64,000 bases of DNA from VXNE01 sp963664635 (GCA_963664635.1 OY761542.1:992001-1056000), one strand, 5' to 3'. Shown: positions 16,050 through 24,160, counted from the first letter of the stretch. Numbers and translations: made by a program. Notes: generated by a model from the sequence alone, not told the origin.

Positions 16050-16970
16050 ATGCCCTGGATGCGGCTGTCCGTCGGCGTGCCGGGGCCGGACGCGGAGGCC
16101 GTCGGCGACGCGCTCGAGGCCCTGGGCGCGGTGGCCGTGACCTGGCTCGACGCCGGCGACTCGGCGATTCTCGAGCCCGCTCCGGGCGCGCTCCCCGACC
16201 TGCCCGCATGGCGGGAAGCGCGGGCGGTCGGGCTGTTCCCCCTCGACACCGACCTCGGCGCGCTGCGCGAGCGTTTCGCCGGCCGCCCCGTCGCCGTGGA
16301 CTTCGTGGCGGACGCGGACTGGGTCGGGCGCTGGCGCCGACACGTCGAGCCGCGAAGGTTCGGCGCGCTGACGGTGGCGCCGTCGCACGCGCCGGATGCG
16401 GGCCTCGAGGGCACGGTGCTGCGTCTGGACCCGGGCGGGGCGTTCGGTACGGGCGGCCACCCGACGACGCGGCTGTGTCTCGCCTGGCTTGCATCGATGC
16501 CCATGGCCGGCCGTTCGGTCCTCGACTACGGCTGCGGCTCGGGCATCCTCGCGATCGCGGCGAAGCTCCTGGGCGCCGCGCGCGTGGCCGCCGTCGATCG
16601 CGACCCGCGGGCGCTCGCGGTCACGCGGCACAATGCGGCGCGCAACGGCGTGACCCTCGAAGTGGCGTCGAGCGACGCCTTCCGGACAAGGAGGGGCGCA
16701 AGGAGTCGCGCAGGGAGTCGCGCAGGGAGCGAGGCCCGGCAGCCGTTCGACCTGATCGTCGCGAACATCCTTGCGGGGACCCTGGTCACGGAGGCGCCGC
16801 GGCTCCGGTCGAGCATGACCGCGGAGGGGCGGATCGGGCTGTGCGGTCTGCTGCCGGAGCAGGTCGGCGCGGTGGTCCCGGCCTACCCGGAGGTGGTGTT
16901 CGACGCCCCGCGCGGCATGGAAGGCTGGACGCTGCTGGCCGGGCGGCGGGCGTCGCCGCGCGCGCAGTGA
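16050..16970 (+). CDS. prmA: Ribosomal protein L11 methyltransferase
   Basis: This 306-aa SAM-dependent enzyme trimethylates ribosomal protein L11. Motifs are GGAFGTGGHPTTRLCL, LDYGCGSGILAIAAKLLGA (motif I, SAM binding) and DLIVANILAG (motif IV, NPPY-like NIL). Between the SAM core and VANILAG there is an unusual Arg/Ser/Gly/Ala-rich insertion (RRGARSRAGSRAGSEARQ). It is encoded by a 12-bp direct repeat at 16704-16727 and is absent from typical PrmA. Start ATG 16050 is 4 bp after accB. The stop overlaps the next start (TGATG). Confidence 0.92.
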   Translation: MPWMRLSVGVPGPDAEAVGDALEALGAVAVTWLDAGDSAILEPAPGALPDLPAWREARAVGLFPLDTDLGALRERFAGRPVAVDFVADADWVGRWRRHVEPRRFGALTVAPSHAPDAGLEGTVLRLDPGGAFGTGGHPTTRLCLAWLASMPMAGRSVLDYGCGSGILAIAAKLLGAARVAAVDRDPRALAVTRHNAARNGVTLEVASSDAFRTRRGARSRAGSRAGSEARQPFDLIVANILAGTLVTEAPRLRSSMTAEGRIGLCGLLPEQVGAVVPAYPEVVFDAPRGMEGWTLLAGRRASPRAQ

Positions 16971-17458
16971 TGTGGAGGATGCCCGTCCCGCGAGGCGCGA
17001 CAGGGTGGGGCGCCGGGGCCGCGGTGGGCGTCGTGTTCCTGCTCGTGCAGGTGTTCGCCTGGCGCTTCGACCGATGGACCCTGGAACCGAACCTGCGCCC
17101 CGTGTACGCGGGCGCCTGCGCCGTGCTCCGCTGCGAGTTGCCCGTCCTGCGCTCGGTGCAGGACATCGCGGTGGGGGGCCTGTCCCTGCGGGCGCATCCG
17201 AATGCCGCCGGGGCGCTGGTCGTCGCGGCGCTCCTGCGCAACGAGGCCTCCTTCGCGCAACCGTTCCCGGCCCTCGAGTTGCGGCTCTCGAACCTCGCCG
17301 GCGAGGTGGTGGCGGCGCGACGGTTCCGGCCCGAAGAGTACCTCGCTGCAGGGCATGCGCGAGGCGCCGCGATGCCCGTGATGACGTCCGTACGCGTCGC
17401 CGTCGAGATCCGCAGCCCCCCCGTCGAAGCCGTGAACGCCGCGCTGGTCCCGCGCTAG
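16970..17458 (+). CDS. DUF3426 family protein lacking the zinc-ribbon half
   Basis: This 162-aa protein has one membrane segment (GAAVGVVFLLVQVFAWRF) and the DUF3426 C-terminal domain (YAGACAVLRCELPVLRSVQDI, FAQPFPALELRLSNLAGEVVAARRF.PEEYL). In gammaproteobacteria the family usually starts with a CxxC zinc-ribbon (MJ0042 type) and a low-complexity linker; both are missing here. The ATG overlaps the prmA stop. This is the conserved position between prmA and dusB/fis in pseudomonads. Function unknown. Confidence 0.8.
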   Translation: MWRMPVPRGATGWGAGAAVGVVFLLVQVFAWRFDRWTLEPNLRPVYAGACAVLRCELPVLRSVQDIAVGGLSLRAHPNAAGALVVAALLRNEASFAQPFPALELRLSNLAGEVVAARRFRPEEYLAAGHARGAAMPVMTSVRVAVEIRSPPVEAVNAALVPR

Positions 17459-17459
17459 C

Positions 17460-17533
17460 GCGACCTGGCGGTCGCGTTGGAAGTTTCGCTGGCGCGAAAC
17501 TTCGGCGCAAGCTCCTGGCGCGACCGTCAGGTC
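17460..17533. repeat. Nested hairpins between DUF3426 and fis (REP-like)
   Basis: Two adjacent perfect hairpins both have loop TGGC: 17460-17475 (6-bp arms GCGACC/GGTCGC) and 17480-17503 (10-bp arms GAAGTTTCGC/GCGAAACTTC). An outer arm at 17520-17533 can pair with 17462-17475 with one mismatch, enclosing the second hairpin. The design resembles the pair at 1425-1465. The element lies where dusB is normally found. Confidence 0.7.
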
Positions 17534-17673
17534 CCGTCAGGCCCCGCGCTGTCGCGCGACATTCGACACCCTGCTAGCATGACCACCGTATCGACCGCAG
17601 GGTGATGCGCGGTCGTCCGGGTCGACGCCGCTCGGGGGTTCCAGAGGGAATCCGGAGGGGATCTGGAGGGCAA

Positions 17674-17907
17674 ATGCACGGCGAGTCCCTGCGGGATCTG
17701 GTCAAGCGCGCCGTGGAGCGCTATTTCGACGATCTGGATGACGCACCGGTGACGGAGCTCTACGATTTCGTGCTCGAGCAGGTCGAGCAGCCGCTCCTGG
17801 AGACGGTCATGGAACGGCATGCGGGTAACCAGACACGGGCCGCCGAGGTCCTCGGCGTGAGCCGCGGGACGTTGTGCAAGAAGCTCATCCGCCACGGACT
17901 GATCTGA
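17674..17907 (+). CDS. fis: DNA-binding protein Fis
   Basis: This 77-aa nucleoid-associated protein bends DNA and regulates stable-RNA and growth-phase genes. The C-terminal helix-turn-helix GNQTRAAEVLGVSRGTLCKKL matches Fis closely (E. coli has RGTLRKKL). The upstream helix (ELYDFVLEQVEQPLLETVM) forms the dimer core. It is shorter than E. coli Fis (98 aa), as is usual outside enterobacteria. ATG 17674 follows CTGGAGGG by 4 nt. It lies 3 bp before purH. Confidence 0.92.
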   Translation: MHGESLRDLVKRAVERYFDDLDDAPVTELYDFVLEQVEQPLLETVMERHAGNQTRAAEVLGVSRGTLCKKLIRHGLI

Positions 17908-17910
17908 CCC

Positions 17911-19455
17911 ATGGCCGAGCGCAAGCCGGTGCGGCGCGCGTTGCTCGCGGTGTCCGACAAGACGGGTATCGTGGAGCTGGCGCGCGCTCTGGACGGCCTG
18001 GGCGTGGAGCTGCTCTCGACCGGCGGCACCGCGGCCGCCATCGCCGGGGGCGGCGTTCCGGTTCGGGAGGTCTCCGAGCACACCGGCTTCCCGGAGATCA
18101 TGGACGGTCGCGTCAAGACGCTCCATCCGATCATCCACGGGGGCATCCTGGGGCGCCGCGCCGTCGACGGCGCGACCATGGATCGCCACGGTATCGCCCC
18201 GATCGACCTGGTGGTCGTCAACCTGTATCCGTTCGAGGAGACCACCGCGCCTGGCGACTGCACGCCCGAGGAGGCCGTCGAGAACATCGACATCGGCGGG
18301 CCGACCCTGCTGCGCGCGGCCGCCAAGAATCATGCGGACGTCCTCGCGGTCGTCGACCCGGATGACTATCCCCGGGTCATCGAGATGCTCCGGGACGGTG
18401 GCGCCACCCTCGAGGAGCGGCGCGGCTTCGCCGCCAGGGCGTTCGCCCACACGGCGGGTTACGAAACGGCCATCGCGGCATGGTTCGCCGAGGACCGACT
18501 GCCCGACCGGCTGACGCTCGGCTTCGCCAAGCGCTCGGGGCTGCGCTACGGCGAGAATCCCCACCAGGCCGCCGCGTTCTATGCCGGCCACCGGCCGGAA
18601 CCGGGCACGGTCGGCAACCTCGACCAGTTGCAGGGCAAGGCGCTGTCGTACAACAACATCGCCGATACGGATGCCGCCCTGCGCTGCGTACAGGCGTTCG
18701 AGGCGCCGGCCTGCGTGATCGTGAAGCACGCGAATCCCTGCGGGGTCGCCGTGGCGCAGGACCTCGGCGCGGCGTACGAGGGGGCGTTCGCCACCGATCC
18801 GACTTCGGCCTTCGGGGGCATCGTCGCGTTCAATCGGATCCTCGACGCCGGCACGCTGGAAGCCGTGATCGGCAACCAGTTCGCGGAGGTGGTCGTCGCG
18901 CCCGCCGTCGCACCGGCGGCGGTGAAGGCGGCGCGCGAGCGCAGGAACCTCCGGTTGCTGGCCGTGGGCGACCCGGTCCCCGGCGGGTCGCGGCGGGACT
19001 TCAGGCGCGTCGGCGGGGGCCTGCTGGTGCAGGACGAGGACGAACTGTGCCTCGACGAAAAGGCCCTGCGGACCGTCGCGCGGCGCGCCCCAACGGATGC
19101 CGAGATGGCCGATCTGCTGTTCGCCTGGAAGGTCGCCTGGTTCGTGAAGTCGAACGCGATCGTCTACGCGCGGGGCGGGCGGACCGTGGGCGTGGGCGCG
19201 GGGCAGATGAGCCGGGTCGTCAGCGCGCGGATCGCGTCCATGAAGGCGGACGACGCCGGTCTTGCCGTCGAGGGCGCCGTCATGGCGTCGGATGCGTTCT
19301 TCCCCTTCAGGGACGGCGTGGATGCGGCCGCGCGGGCCGGCATCCGGGCGGTCATCCAGCCGGGCGGGTCGATGCGCGACGGGGAGTGCATCGAGGCCGC
19401 GGACGAGCACGGGATGGCGATGGTGTTCACCGGCATACGTCACTTCAGGCACTGA
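17911..19455 (+). CDS. purH: Bifunctional AICAR formyltransferase / IMP cyclohydrolase
   Basis: This 514-aa enzyme carries out the last two steps of IMP synthesis. The N-terminal IMP cyclohydrolase domain has LLAVSDKTGIVELARAL, LSTGGTAAAIA, GFPEIMDGRVKTLHPIIHGG and NLYPFEET. The C-terminal transformylase has LRYGENPHQAAAFY, IVKHANPCGVA (catalytic KHxNPCGVA), FGGIVAFNR, WFVKSNAIVYA, GAGQMSRV and GGSMRDGECIEAADEHGMAM. Length is normal, and it ends overlapping purD (TGATG). Confidence 0.97.
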   Translation: MAERKPVRRALLAVSDKTGIVELARALDGLGVELLSTGGTAAAIAGGGVPVREVSEHTGFPEIMDGRVKTLHPIIHGGILGRRAVDGATMDRHGIAPIDLVVVNLYPFEETTAPGDCTPEEAVENIDIGGPTLLRAAAKNHADVLAVVDPDDYPRVIEMLRDGGATLEERRGFAARAFAHTAGYETAIAAWFAEDRLPDRLTLGFAKRSGLRYGENPHQAAAFYAGHRPEPGTVGNLDQLQGKALSYNNIADTDAALRCVQAFEAPACVIVKHANPCGVAVAQDLGAAYEGAFATDPTSAFGGIVAFNRILDAGTLEAVIGNQFAEVVVAPAVAPAAVKAARERRNLRLLAVGDPVPGGSRRDFRRVGGGLLVQDEDELCLDEKALRTVARRAPTDAEMADLLFAWKVAWFVKSNAIVYARGGRTVGVGAGQMSRVVSARIASMKADDAGLAVEGAVMASDAFFPFRDGVDAAARAGIRAVIQPGGSMRDGECIEAADEHGMAMVFTGIRHFRH

Positions 19456-20738
19456 TGAAGGTTCTGATCATCGGGGGCGGCGGACGCGAGCACGCGCTGG
19501 CGTGGGCGGCGGCGCGTGCGCCGAACGTGGAGCGCGTGTTCGTCGCGCCGGGCAATGCGGGTACGGCGCGCGAGCCGAAGGTCGAGAACGTGGACATCCC
19601 GGTGGACGCCTTTGGCGCGCTCGCGGACTGCGCGCGGGCCAACGACGTCGCCCTGACCATTGCCGGCCCGGAGGCCCCGTTGGTGGCGGGCCTGCGGGAC
19701 CGTTTCGACGCCGAGGACTTGGCCTGTTTCGGGCCCACGCGGGCGGCCGCGCGGCTCGAGGGATCGAAGGTGTTCGCCAAGGCGTTTCTCGCCCGCCACG
19801 GCATCCCCACCGCGCGCTACGCATCGTTCACGGACTCTGGCGCCGCGCGGGCGTACATTGAGAGCATCGGCGCGCCGGTCGTGGTCAAGGCGGACGGCCT
19901 GGCCGCCGGGAAGGGCGTGACCGTTGCCCGCGACCTGGACGAAGCGGTGCGGGCGGCGGAGGAGATGCTGTCGGGGGACCGGTTCGGGGCGGCGGGCCGC
20001 GAGATCGTCGTCGAGGAGTTTCTCGACGGCGAGGAGGCGAGCTTCATCTGCATGACCGACGGCACCCATGTCGTGCCGTTCGCGTCGTCCCAGGACCACA
20101 AGCCCCGCGACGACGGCGACCTCGGGCCCAACACGGGTGGCATGGGCGCCTACTCCCCGGCGCCGGTGGTCACGCCACGGGTGCACGAGCGCATCATGGA
20201 CGAGGTCATCCTGCCCACGGTCCGGGGCATGGCGGCCGACGGGGCGCCGTACCAGGGCTTCCTCTACGCGGGCCTGATGATCATGCCGGACGGGACCCCA
20301 CGGGTCATCGAGTTCAACTGCCGCTTCGGCGACCCGGAGGCGCAGCCGGTACTGATGCGGCTGCGCGGCGACCTGGTGGACCTGTGCCGGCGCGCGCTGT
20401 CGGGCGGACTCGAAGGCGTGGCGCTGGAGTGGGACCCGCGGGCCGCGGTGGGTGTGGTCATGGCGGCGGGGGGATACCCGCTCGACTACGCGCGGGGGCG
20501 CGCGATAGGGGGGCTCGACGACGATCTGCCGGGCGCCAAGGTGTTCCACGCCGGCACTGCCCTCGCCGGCGAGCAGGCCGTCACGAACGGCGGTCGCGTA
20601 CTGTGCGTCACGGCGCTCGGCGCCACGGTGACCGAGGCGCGGGCGCTGGCGTACGAACGGGTCGAGCGCGTCCACTGGGAGGACGCGTACTACAGGACGG
20701 ATATCGGATATCGCGCAATAGCGCGGGAGAATATCTGA
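19455..20738 (+). CDS. purD: Phosphoribosylamine-glycine ligase (GAR synthetase)
   Basis: This 427-aa ATP-grasp enzyme joins glycine to phosphoribosylamine, the second step of purine synthesis. Motifs are MKVLIIGGGGREHALAW at the N terminus, GSKVFAKAFLARHGIPTA, VVKADGLAAGKGV (ATP binding), EEFLDGEEASF, QDHKP..D.DLGPNTGGMGAYSP, and IEFNCRFGDPEAQP (metal ligands). The start overlaps the purH stop, so the two are translationally coupled, as in many proteobacteria. Confidence 0.97.
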   Translation: MKVLIIGGGGREHALAWAAARAPNVERVFVAPGNAGTAREPKVENVDIPVDAFGALADCARANDVALTIAGPEAPLVAGLRDRFDAEDLACFGPTRAAARLEGSKVFAKAFLARHGIPTARYASFTDSGAARAYIESIGAPVVVKADGLAAGKGVTVARDLDEAVRAAEEMLSGDRFGAAGREIVVEEFLDGEEASFICMTDGTHVVPFASSQDHKPRDDGDLGPNTGGMGAYSPAPVVTPRVHERIMDEVILPTVRGMAADGAPYQGFLYAGLMIMPDGTPRVIEFNCRFGDPEAQPVLMRLRGDLVDLCRRALSGGLEGVALEWDPRAAVGVVMAAGGYPLDYARGRAIGGLDDDLPGAKVFHAGTALAGEQAVTNGGRVLCVTALGATVTEARALAYERVERVHWEDAYYRTDIGYRAIARENI

Positions 20739-20773
20739 CAGGCTGAACGGGTCGCGTTTGAGATGATCGCAAC

Positions 20774-21760
20774 ATGCTTGCGAACGTTCTCAGACGGTTC
20801 CCGACCTTCGCCGGCCTCGACGGGCCGACGCTGGACACGGCGGCGCGGCATGCCCGCCTGATCGAACTCCCGGCCAGCCGCTGGCTGCTGCGGCGCGGCA
20901 CTCGTCTGGAACGACACCTCTACCTGGTGGAAGGGACGGTCGAGGCCGTGGACGCGCAGGGGCGTCGCCGACCCGTCCAGGGGGAGATCTATCGCCCGGG
21001 AGACGACGTGGCCCTCGAGACCCGTGCGGCGACCCGGGTCCTGTCCGTGGATCTCGCGCCGTTGCGGTTCGCGCTGCAACCGGCCGCGGCTCCGGCGCCG
21101 GAGGTGACCTCGGTCGAGGGGTGGCTCGACAGGCTGCTGGCGTCGCCGCTGGTGCGGGCCTTGCCGGCGCTCACCTGGCAGCGGTTGCTGCGCGGCGCGC
21201 AGGAGCTGCGGCTGGCGGCGGGCGAGACCCTGGTCGGCGGGGATGCCGTCTACCTTGTGCGGGCCGGCCTGGTCGCGCGGGGCGGCGGGCGCTTCCGGCC
21301 CGGCGACTACTTCGGCGAAGAGCCGGTCTTTGCGGGCGACGACGCTCCCGGCGCCGGGGAATACGCAGTCGTGGAGGATGCCTTGCTGCTCGTGCTGCCG
21401 GGCGATGAGGTGCGGGGCCTGATCGAGGAGTACCCGTTCCCGGACGAGCCGCCGCCGAACGCCCAGCTCGTCGATCTCGATCGCGTGGCCGTGGGGGAAC
21501 TGGAGACCACGGCGCGGGTCCTGAGGCGGGACCTGCCCGTGGCGATACGGGGCGGGCGTGCCGGCCAGCGCGCCCATGCCCTGGTGCTGCTCACGCGCCT
21601 GGGCTTTGCCGCCGTGCCCATCGGGGCGCTCGCCCGGCCGCCTGCGCGGCGTGCGGACCGGGATGCCGCTGACGCTGGTAACATGACCCCACTCGAACCG
21701 AGGCGCGTGGAGGGAGGTCGGCACCCGCCCGACCGGGGGAGCGGGAGCCGGGAGTTGTGA
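20774..21760 (+). CDS. Double cyclic-nucleotide-binding-like domain protein
   Basis: This 328-aa protein looks like two degenerate cNMP-binding beta-rolls in tandem. The first (FAGLDGPTLDTAARHARLIELPASRWLLRRGT...HLYLVEGTVEAV) and second (WQRLLRGAQELRLAAGETLVGGDAVYLVRAGLVARGGGRFRPGDYFGEEPVF) keep the LxxGE.../GDYFGE pattern. The phosphate-binding arginine cassette is not obvious. No helix-turn-helix was found, so it is unlikely to be a CRP-type DNA-binding regulator. The C-terminal tail is Arg/Gly-rich. A small membrane-protein gene overlaps its stop. Confidence 0.6.
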   Translation: MLANVLRRFPTFAGLDGPTLDTAARHARLIELPASRWLLRRGTRLERHLYLVEGTVEAVDAQGRRRPVQGEIYRPGDDVALETRAATRVLSVDLAPLRFALQPAAAPAPEVTSVEGWLDRLLASPLVRALPALTWQRLLRGAQELRLAAGETLVGGDAVYLVRAGLVARGGGRFRPGDYFGEEPVFAGDDAPGAGEYAVVEDALLLVLPGDEVRGLIEEYPFPDEPPPNAQLVDLDRVAVGELETTARVLRRDLPVAIRGGRAGQRAHALVLLTRLGFAAVPIGALARPPARRADRDAADAGNMTPLEPRRVEGGRHPPDRGSGSREL

Positions 21761-21915
21761 GCCCTGAACTGATCGCGGTCCTGACGCTGAACGCCGTCCT
21801 CTTCGGCATGATGTGCAAGGTCATGATGGATGTGGGTGCGTTGCGCGAGCGGATGGCACGCCTCCAGGGACTGTTCGAGGGCTTCGCGCTACGCGAGGGC
21901 CAGGAACCGGGTTGA
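21757..21915 (+). CDS. Small membrane protein, 52 aa
   Basis: A GTG at 21757 overlaps the previous stop (GTGA) and opens a 52-codon frame. It has a hydrophobic N-terminal helix (ELIAVLTLNAVLFGMMCKVMM) followed by a charged amphipathic tail (DVGALRERMARLQGLFEGF). The overlap and the membrane-helix plus amphipathic-helix layout support a real single-pass inner-membrane protein. I recognise no family. Confidence 0.5.
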   Translation: MSPELIAVLTLNAVLFGMMCKVMMDVGALRERMARLQGLFEGFALREGQEPG

Positions 21916-21997
21916 CCTCCGGTTCGGATTGCGCCCGGGCGGGGGCTCTCCTGCTGATTGTGTATAGTCCCCCCGCCGCCGCGAGAGGTCGCGCCCC

Positions 21998-22339
21998 ATG
22001 TCGGACTGCGTGTTCTGCCGCATCGCCGCGCGTGAAATCCCATCGACAGTCGTCTACGAGGACGACGACCTGATCGCGTTCCACGATCTGGCCCCGCAGG
22101 CCCCGGTGCACATCCTGATCATTCCGAAGGCCCATATCGCCAACACGAACGAGCTGACGGATGCGAACGTCGAGGTCGTCGGCCGGCTCGTCCTGCGGGC
22201 GCAGGCCCTCGCCGAGCTGCGCGGGATCTCCGACGCCGGCCACCGGCTGGTCATGAACTGCAACGGCGAGGGTGGCCAGACGGTGTTTCACCTGCACCTG
22301 CACCTCATGGGCGGCCGTCAGCTCGGAGCCCTCGGTTGA
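21998..22339 (+). CDS. hinT: HIT-family purine nucleoside phosphoramidase
   Basis: This 113-aa histidine-triad protein hydrolyses AMP-linked phosphoramidates. It begins CVFCRIAAREIPSTVVYED, the CxxC-containing HinT start, and carries VHILIIPKAHI. The catalytic triad VFHLHLHLMGGR is near the C terminus. Length is normal. The stop overlaps the TTG start of coq7. Confidence 0.93.
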   Translation: MSDCVFCRIAAREIPSTVVYEDDDLIAFHDLAPQAPVHILIIPKAHIANTNELTDANVEVVGRLVLRAQALAELRGISDAGHRLVMNCNGEGGQTVFHLHLHLMGGRQLGALG

Positions 22340-22953
22340 ACGTCGACGACCTCATCGGCGTCTTCGACCGCGGCCTGCGGACGCTGACCGGGGTCGGTAC
22401 GCCGGCGAACGCCGCGCCGGACGCGCCCGAGGGCGAACTGACGGAGGCGGAGCGGGCGCACGCGGCCGGCCTGATGCGGGTCAACCACACCGGGGAGGTG
22501 TGCGCGCAGGCGTTGTACGAGGGCCAGGCGCTGACAGCGCGGCACGACGCCGTTCGGGATGCGCTCAAGGATGCGGCGGCGGAGGAGGTGGACCATCTCG
22601 CGTGGTGCCGGCAGCGGCTCGAGGAGCTCGAGGCGCGTCCGAGCGTCCTGGATCCGCTGTTCTATACGGCCTCCTTCCTGGTCGGCGCGGCGGCGGGAGC
22701 GCTGGGCGACCGGGTGAGCCTGGGCTTCGTGGAGGCGACGGAGGACCAGGTGGTCCGGCACCTGGACGGCCACCTCGACGACCTGCCGCCGGACGACGCC
22801 CGCAGCCGGGCGATCGTCGAGGAAATGCGGGCCGACGAGGCCCGGCACGGGATCAACGCGTTGCAGGCGGGGGGCAGCGCTTTTCCGGAGAGCGTCAAGC
22901 AGGCCATGACGCTCGTGTCCCGCATCATGACCGAGACGACCTACCGGATCTGA
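22336..22953 (+). CDS. coq7: 3-demethoxyubiquinol 3-hydroxylase
   Basis: This 205-aa diiron enzyme performs the penultimate hydroxylation in ubiquinone synthesis, at the membrane surface. The diiron ligands are visible as RVNHTGEVCAQALYEGQ (ExxxQ), EEVDHLAWC (ExxH), LGFVEATEDQVVRHL and EMRADEARHG (ExxH). The likely start is TTG at 22336, overlapping the hinT stop (TTGA). Length is typical. Presence of coq7 indicates oxygen-dependent ubiquinone synthesis. Confidence 0.92.
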   Translation: MNVDDLIGVFDRGLRTLTGVGTPANAAPDAPEGELTEAERAHAAGLMRVNHTGEVCAQALYEGQALTARHDAVRDALKDAAAEEVDHLAWCRQRLEELEARPSVLDPLFYTASFLVGAAAGALGDRVSLGFVEATEDQVVRHLDGHLDDLPPDDARSRAIVEEMRADEARHGINALQAGGSAFPESVKQAMTLVSRIMTETTYRI

Positions 22954-22960
22954 CGCCGGC

Positions 22961-23044
22961 ATGGCCGATTTCGCGCAGCGTTACGGTCCCTGGGCCGTGG
23001 TCGCGGGCGCGATCATCTTCGTCACCGCGACGCGCGTGTACTGA
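22961..23044 (+). CDS. Possible 27-aa membrane peptide
   Basis: An ATG 7 bp after coq7 opens a 27-codon frame (ADFAQRYGPWAVVAGAIIF at its core) ending TGA at 23042-23044. It encodes one short hydrophobic helix. There is no clear Shine-Dalgarno, so this is low confidence. Confidence 0.25.
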   Translation: MADFAQRYGPWAVVAGAIIFVTATRVY

Positions 23045-23051
23045 GCGTTCG

Positions 23052-23462
23052 TTACTCCCGGCTCAACGGCGGGTGATAGATGATCTGCACGGTCGTTCCC
23101 TCCGGATCCGTGCAGTAGCAGCTACGGGCGCCGTCCCGGTGGGTCTTCGGCGGATGCACGATCGGGACGCCGTGTGCCGACAGGAACGCGTGCCAGTCGT
23201 CGACGTCGTCCATGCGGTCCACGATGAAGCCTATGTGGTCGAGGCGCTGCGCGGCGTCGTCGGGCGCGCCGGTCGCGCGGTGCAGGGCCAGGTTGTCCGT
23301 GCCCGAGGTGAGGTAGCAGTTGTCGTGGTCGGGCCGCCACTCGACCGCCATGCCCATGAGATCCGTGTAGAACTCCACCGTTGCGGCGAAGTTTCGCGCG
23401 TGCAGGGCGACGTGGCGCAGTCCCGCCGTCGGCCGGGGTCGCTTCACGCTGGGAACGGCCAT
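23052..23462 (-). CDS. VOC-family (glyoxalase-like) protein
   Basis: This 136-aa protein contains one vicinal-oxygen-chelate domain. LRHVALHARNFAATVEFYTDLMGM gives the first metal ligand His and the beta-alpha-beta start; LDHIGFIVDRMDDVDDWHAFL begins the second module, and YCTDPEGTTVQIIYHP has the Glu-containing DPEG motif. Substrate is unknown; candidates are aromatic or lactaldehyde-type substrates, or a resistance role. It is convergent with coq7 and separated by 2 bp from a small gene upstream on the same strand. Confidence 0.8.
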   Translation of the reverse strand: MAVPSVKRPRPTAGLRHVALHARNFAATVEFYTDLMGMAVEWRPDHDNCYLTSGTDNLALHRATGAPDDAAQRLDHIGFIVDRMDDVDDWHAFLSAHGVPIVHPPKTHRDGARSCYCTDPEGTTVQIIYHPPLSRE

Positions 23463-23464
23463 TC

Positions 23465-23698
23465 TTAGCCGGCCTCGGCCTTGAGTGCTGCGATCTCGGC
23501 CTCGCTGTCCAGGGCATCCGGAAGCTCCCGTCCTGCGCGGCGATACCAGTAGCCGGCGTTCGAGAGGTCGCCCTCGAGGGCGTGCACGATCCCGTGCGCC
23601 CAACTGCCCAGGGGCGAACCGTCCTTCTGCACGATGGTGTGGGCGGCTTCCCAGTCGCCCTGTTCGAGCAACGCGATCGCGTCTTTGAGAGCGGCCAT
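23465..23698 (-). CDS. Small conserved helical protein
   Basis: This 77-aa protein (AALKDAIALLEQGDWEAAH, GSWAHGIVHALEGDLSNAGYWYRRAGRELP) looks like one or two TPR-like helix pairs. Proteins of this type, with SWAHGIVHxxEGDxxNAxYWYRRAGR, are common in proteobacteria and annotated only as hypothetical. It is 2 bp upstream of the VOC gene and probably in an operon with it. Confidence 0.6.
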   Translation of the reverse strand: MAALKDAIALLEQGDWEAAHTIVQKDGSPLGSWAHGIVHALEGDLSNAGYWYRRAGRELPDALDSEAEIAALKAEAG

Positions 23699-23761
23699 GC
23701 GGCAACGCTAACAGGGTGTCGGGCCTAGCGCCACAGTCGCCGGAATTGCCGGTCCGCTCCC

Positions 23762-23857
23762 TCAGCCGGCGGCGCTCGCGGCCTGGAACCCCGGGCGTTC
23801 GCCCAGGCGCGCGAAGTAGGCCCGGCTGTTGGGATAGTCCTCGGTCAGCACCCCGCG
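23762..23857 (-). pseudogene. C-terminal fragment of a glutathione S-transferase
   Basis: The minus strand reads LTEDYPNSRAYFARLGERPG followed by FQAASAAG and a stop. This is the classic C-terminal end of a GST (SRAYxxRLxxRPGFQ). No upstream part of the gene is present: the frame is interrupted where an unrelated plus-strand fragment begins. It is a gene remnant of about 32 codons. Confidence 0.65.
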
Positions 23858-23868
23858 GTGACTCGCGA

Positions 23869-24150
23869 GCGCTCGTCAGCCTGCCGGCGGCGCTCGCGCA
23901 CCAGCTGTGGGCCGATTGGCGGCTGTTCGATATCGGCCCGCTCACCGTCTACGATTACCTGCCGTACGACGTGCTGCTGCCGCTCGGAGGTCTGATTGCC
24001 GTGTTCGTCGGCTTCCGTGTCGCCGCGGACACGGCGCGCGGGGAACTGGCCCCGGTGTCGCCGCGGCTGTTCCGGGCCTGGCGGCTCCTGCTCCGCTACG
24101 TGGCGGCGCCGGCCGTCCTCGTGATCTTCGTGTTCGGGCGGTTCGGGTAG
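23869..24150 (+). pseudogene. C-terminal fragment of an NSS-type sodium symporter
   Basis: The plus strand encodes LWADWRLFDIGPLTVYDYLP, LLPLGGLIAVFVGFRVAAD and WRLLLRYVAAPAVLVIFVFG before a stop. This matches the last two membrane helices of neurotransmitter:sodium symporter family transporters (LLPLGGLL..FVGW, RY.AP). The first 350 or so residues are missing and there is no start or signal. The fragment abuts the GST remnant on the other strand. It is probably inert. Confidence 0.65.
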
Positions 24151-24160
24151 GAGGAAACGC

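Noticed and set aside
20774..21760. CRP/FNR-type transcription regulator
   Set aside because: No C-terminal helix-turn-helix is present; both domains look like degenerate beta-rolls.
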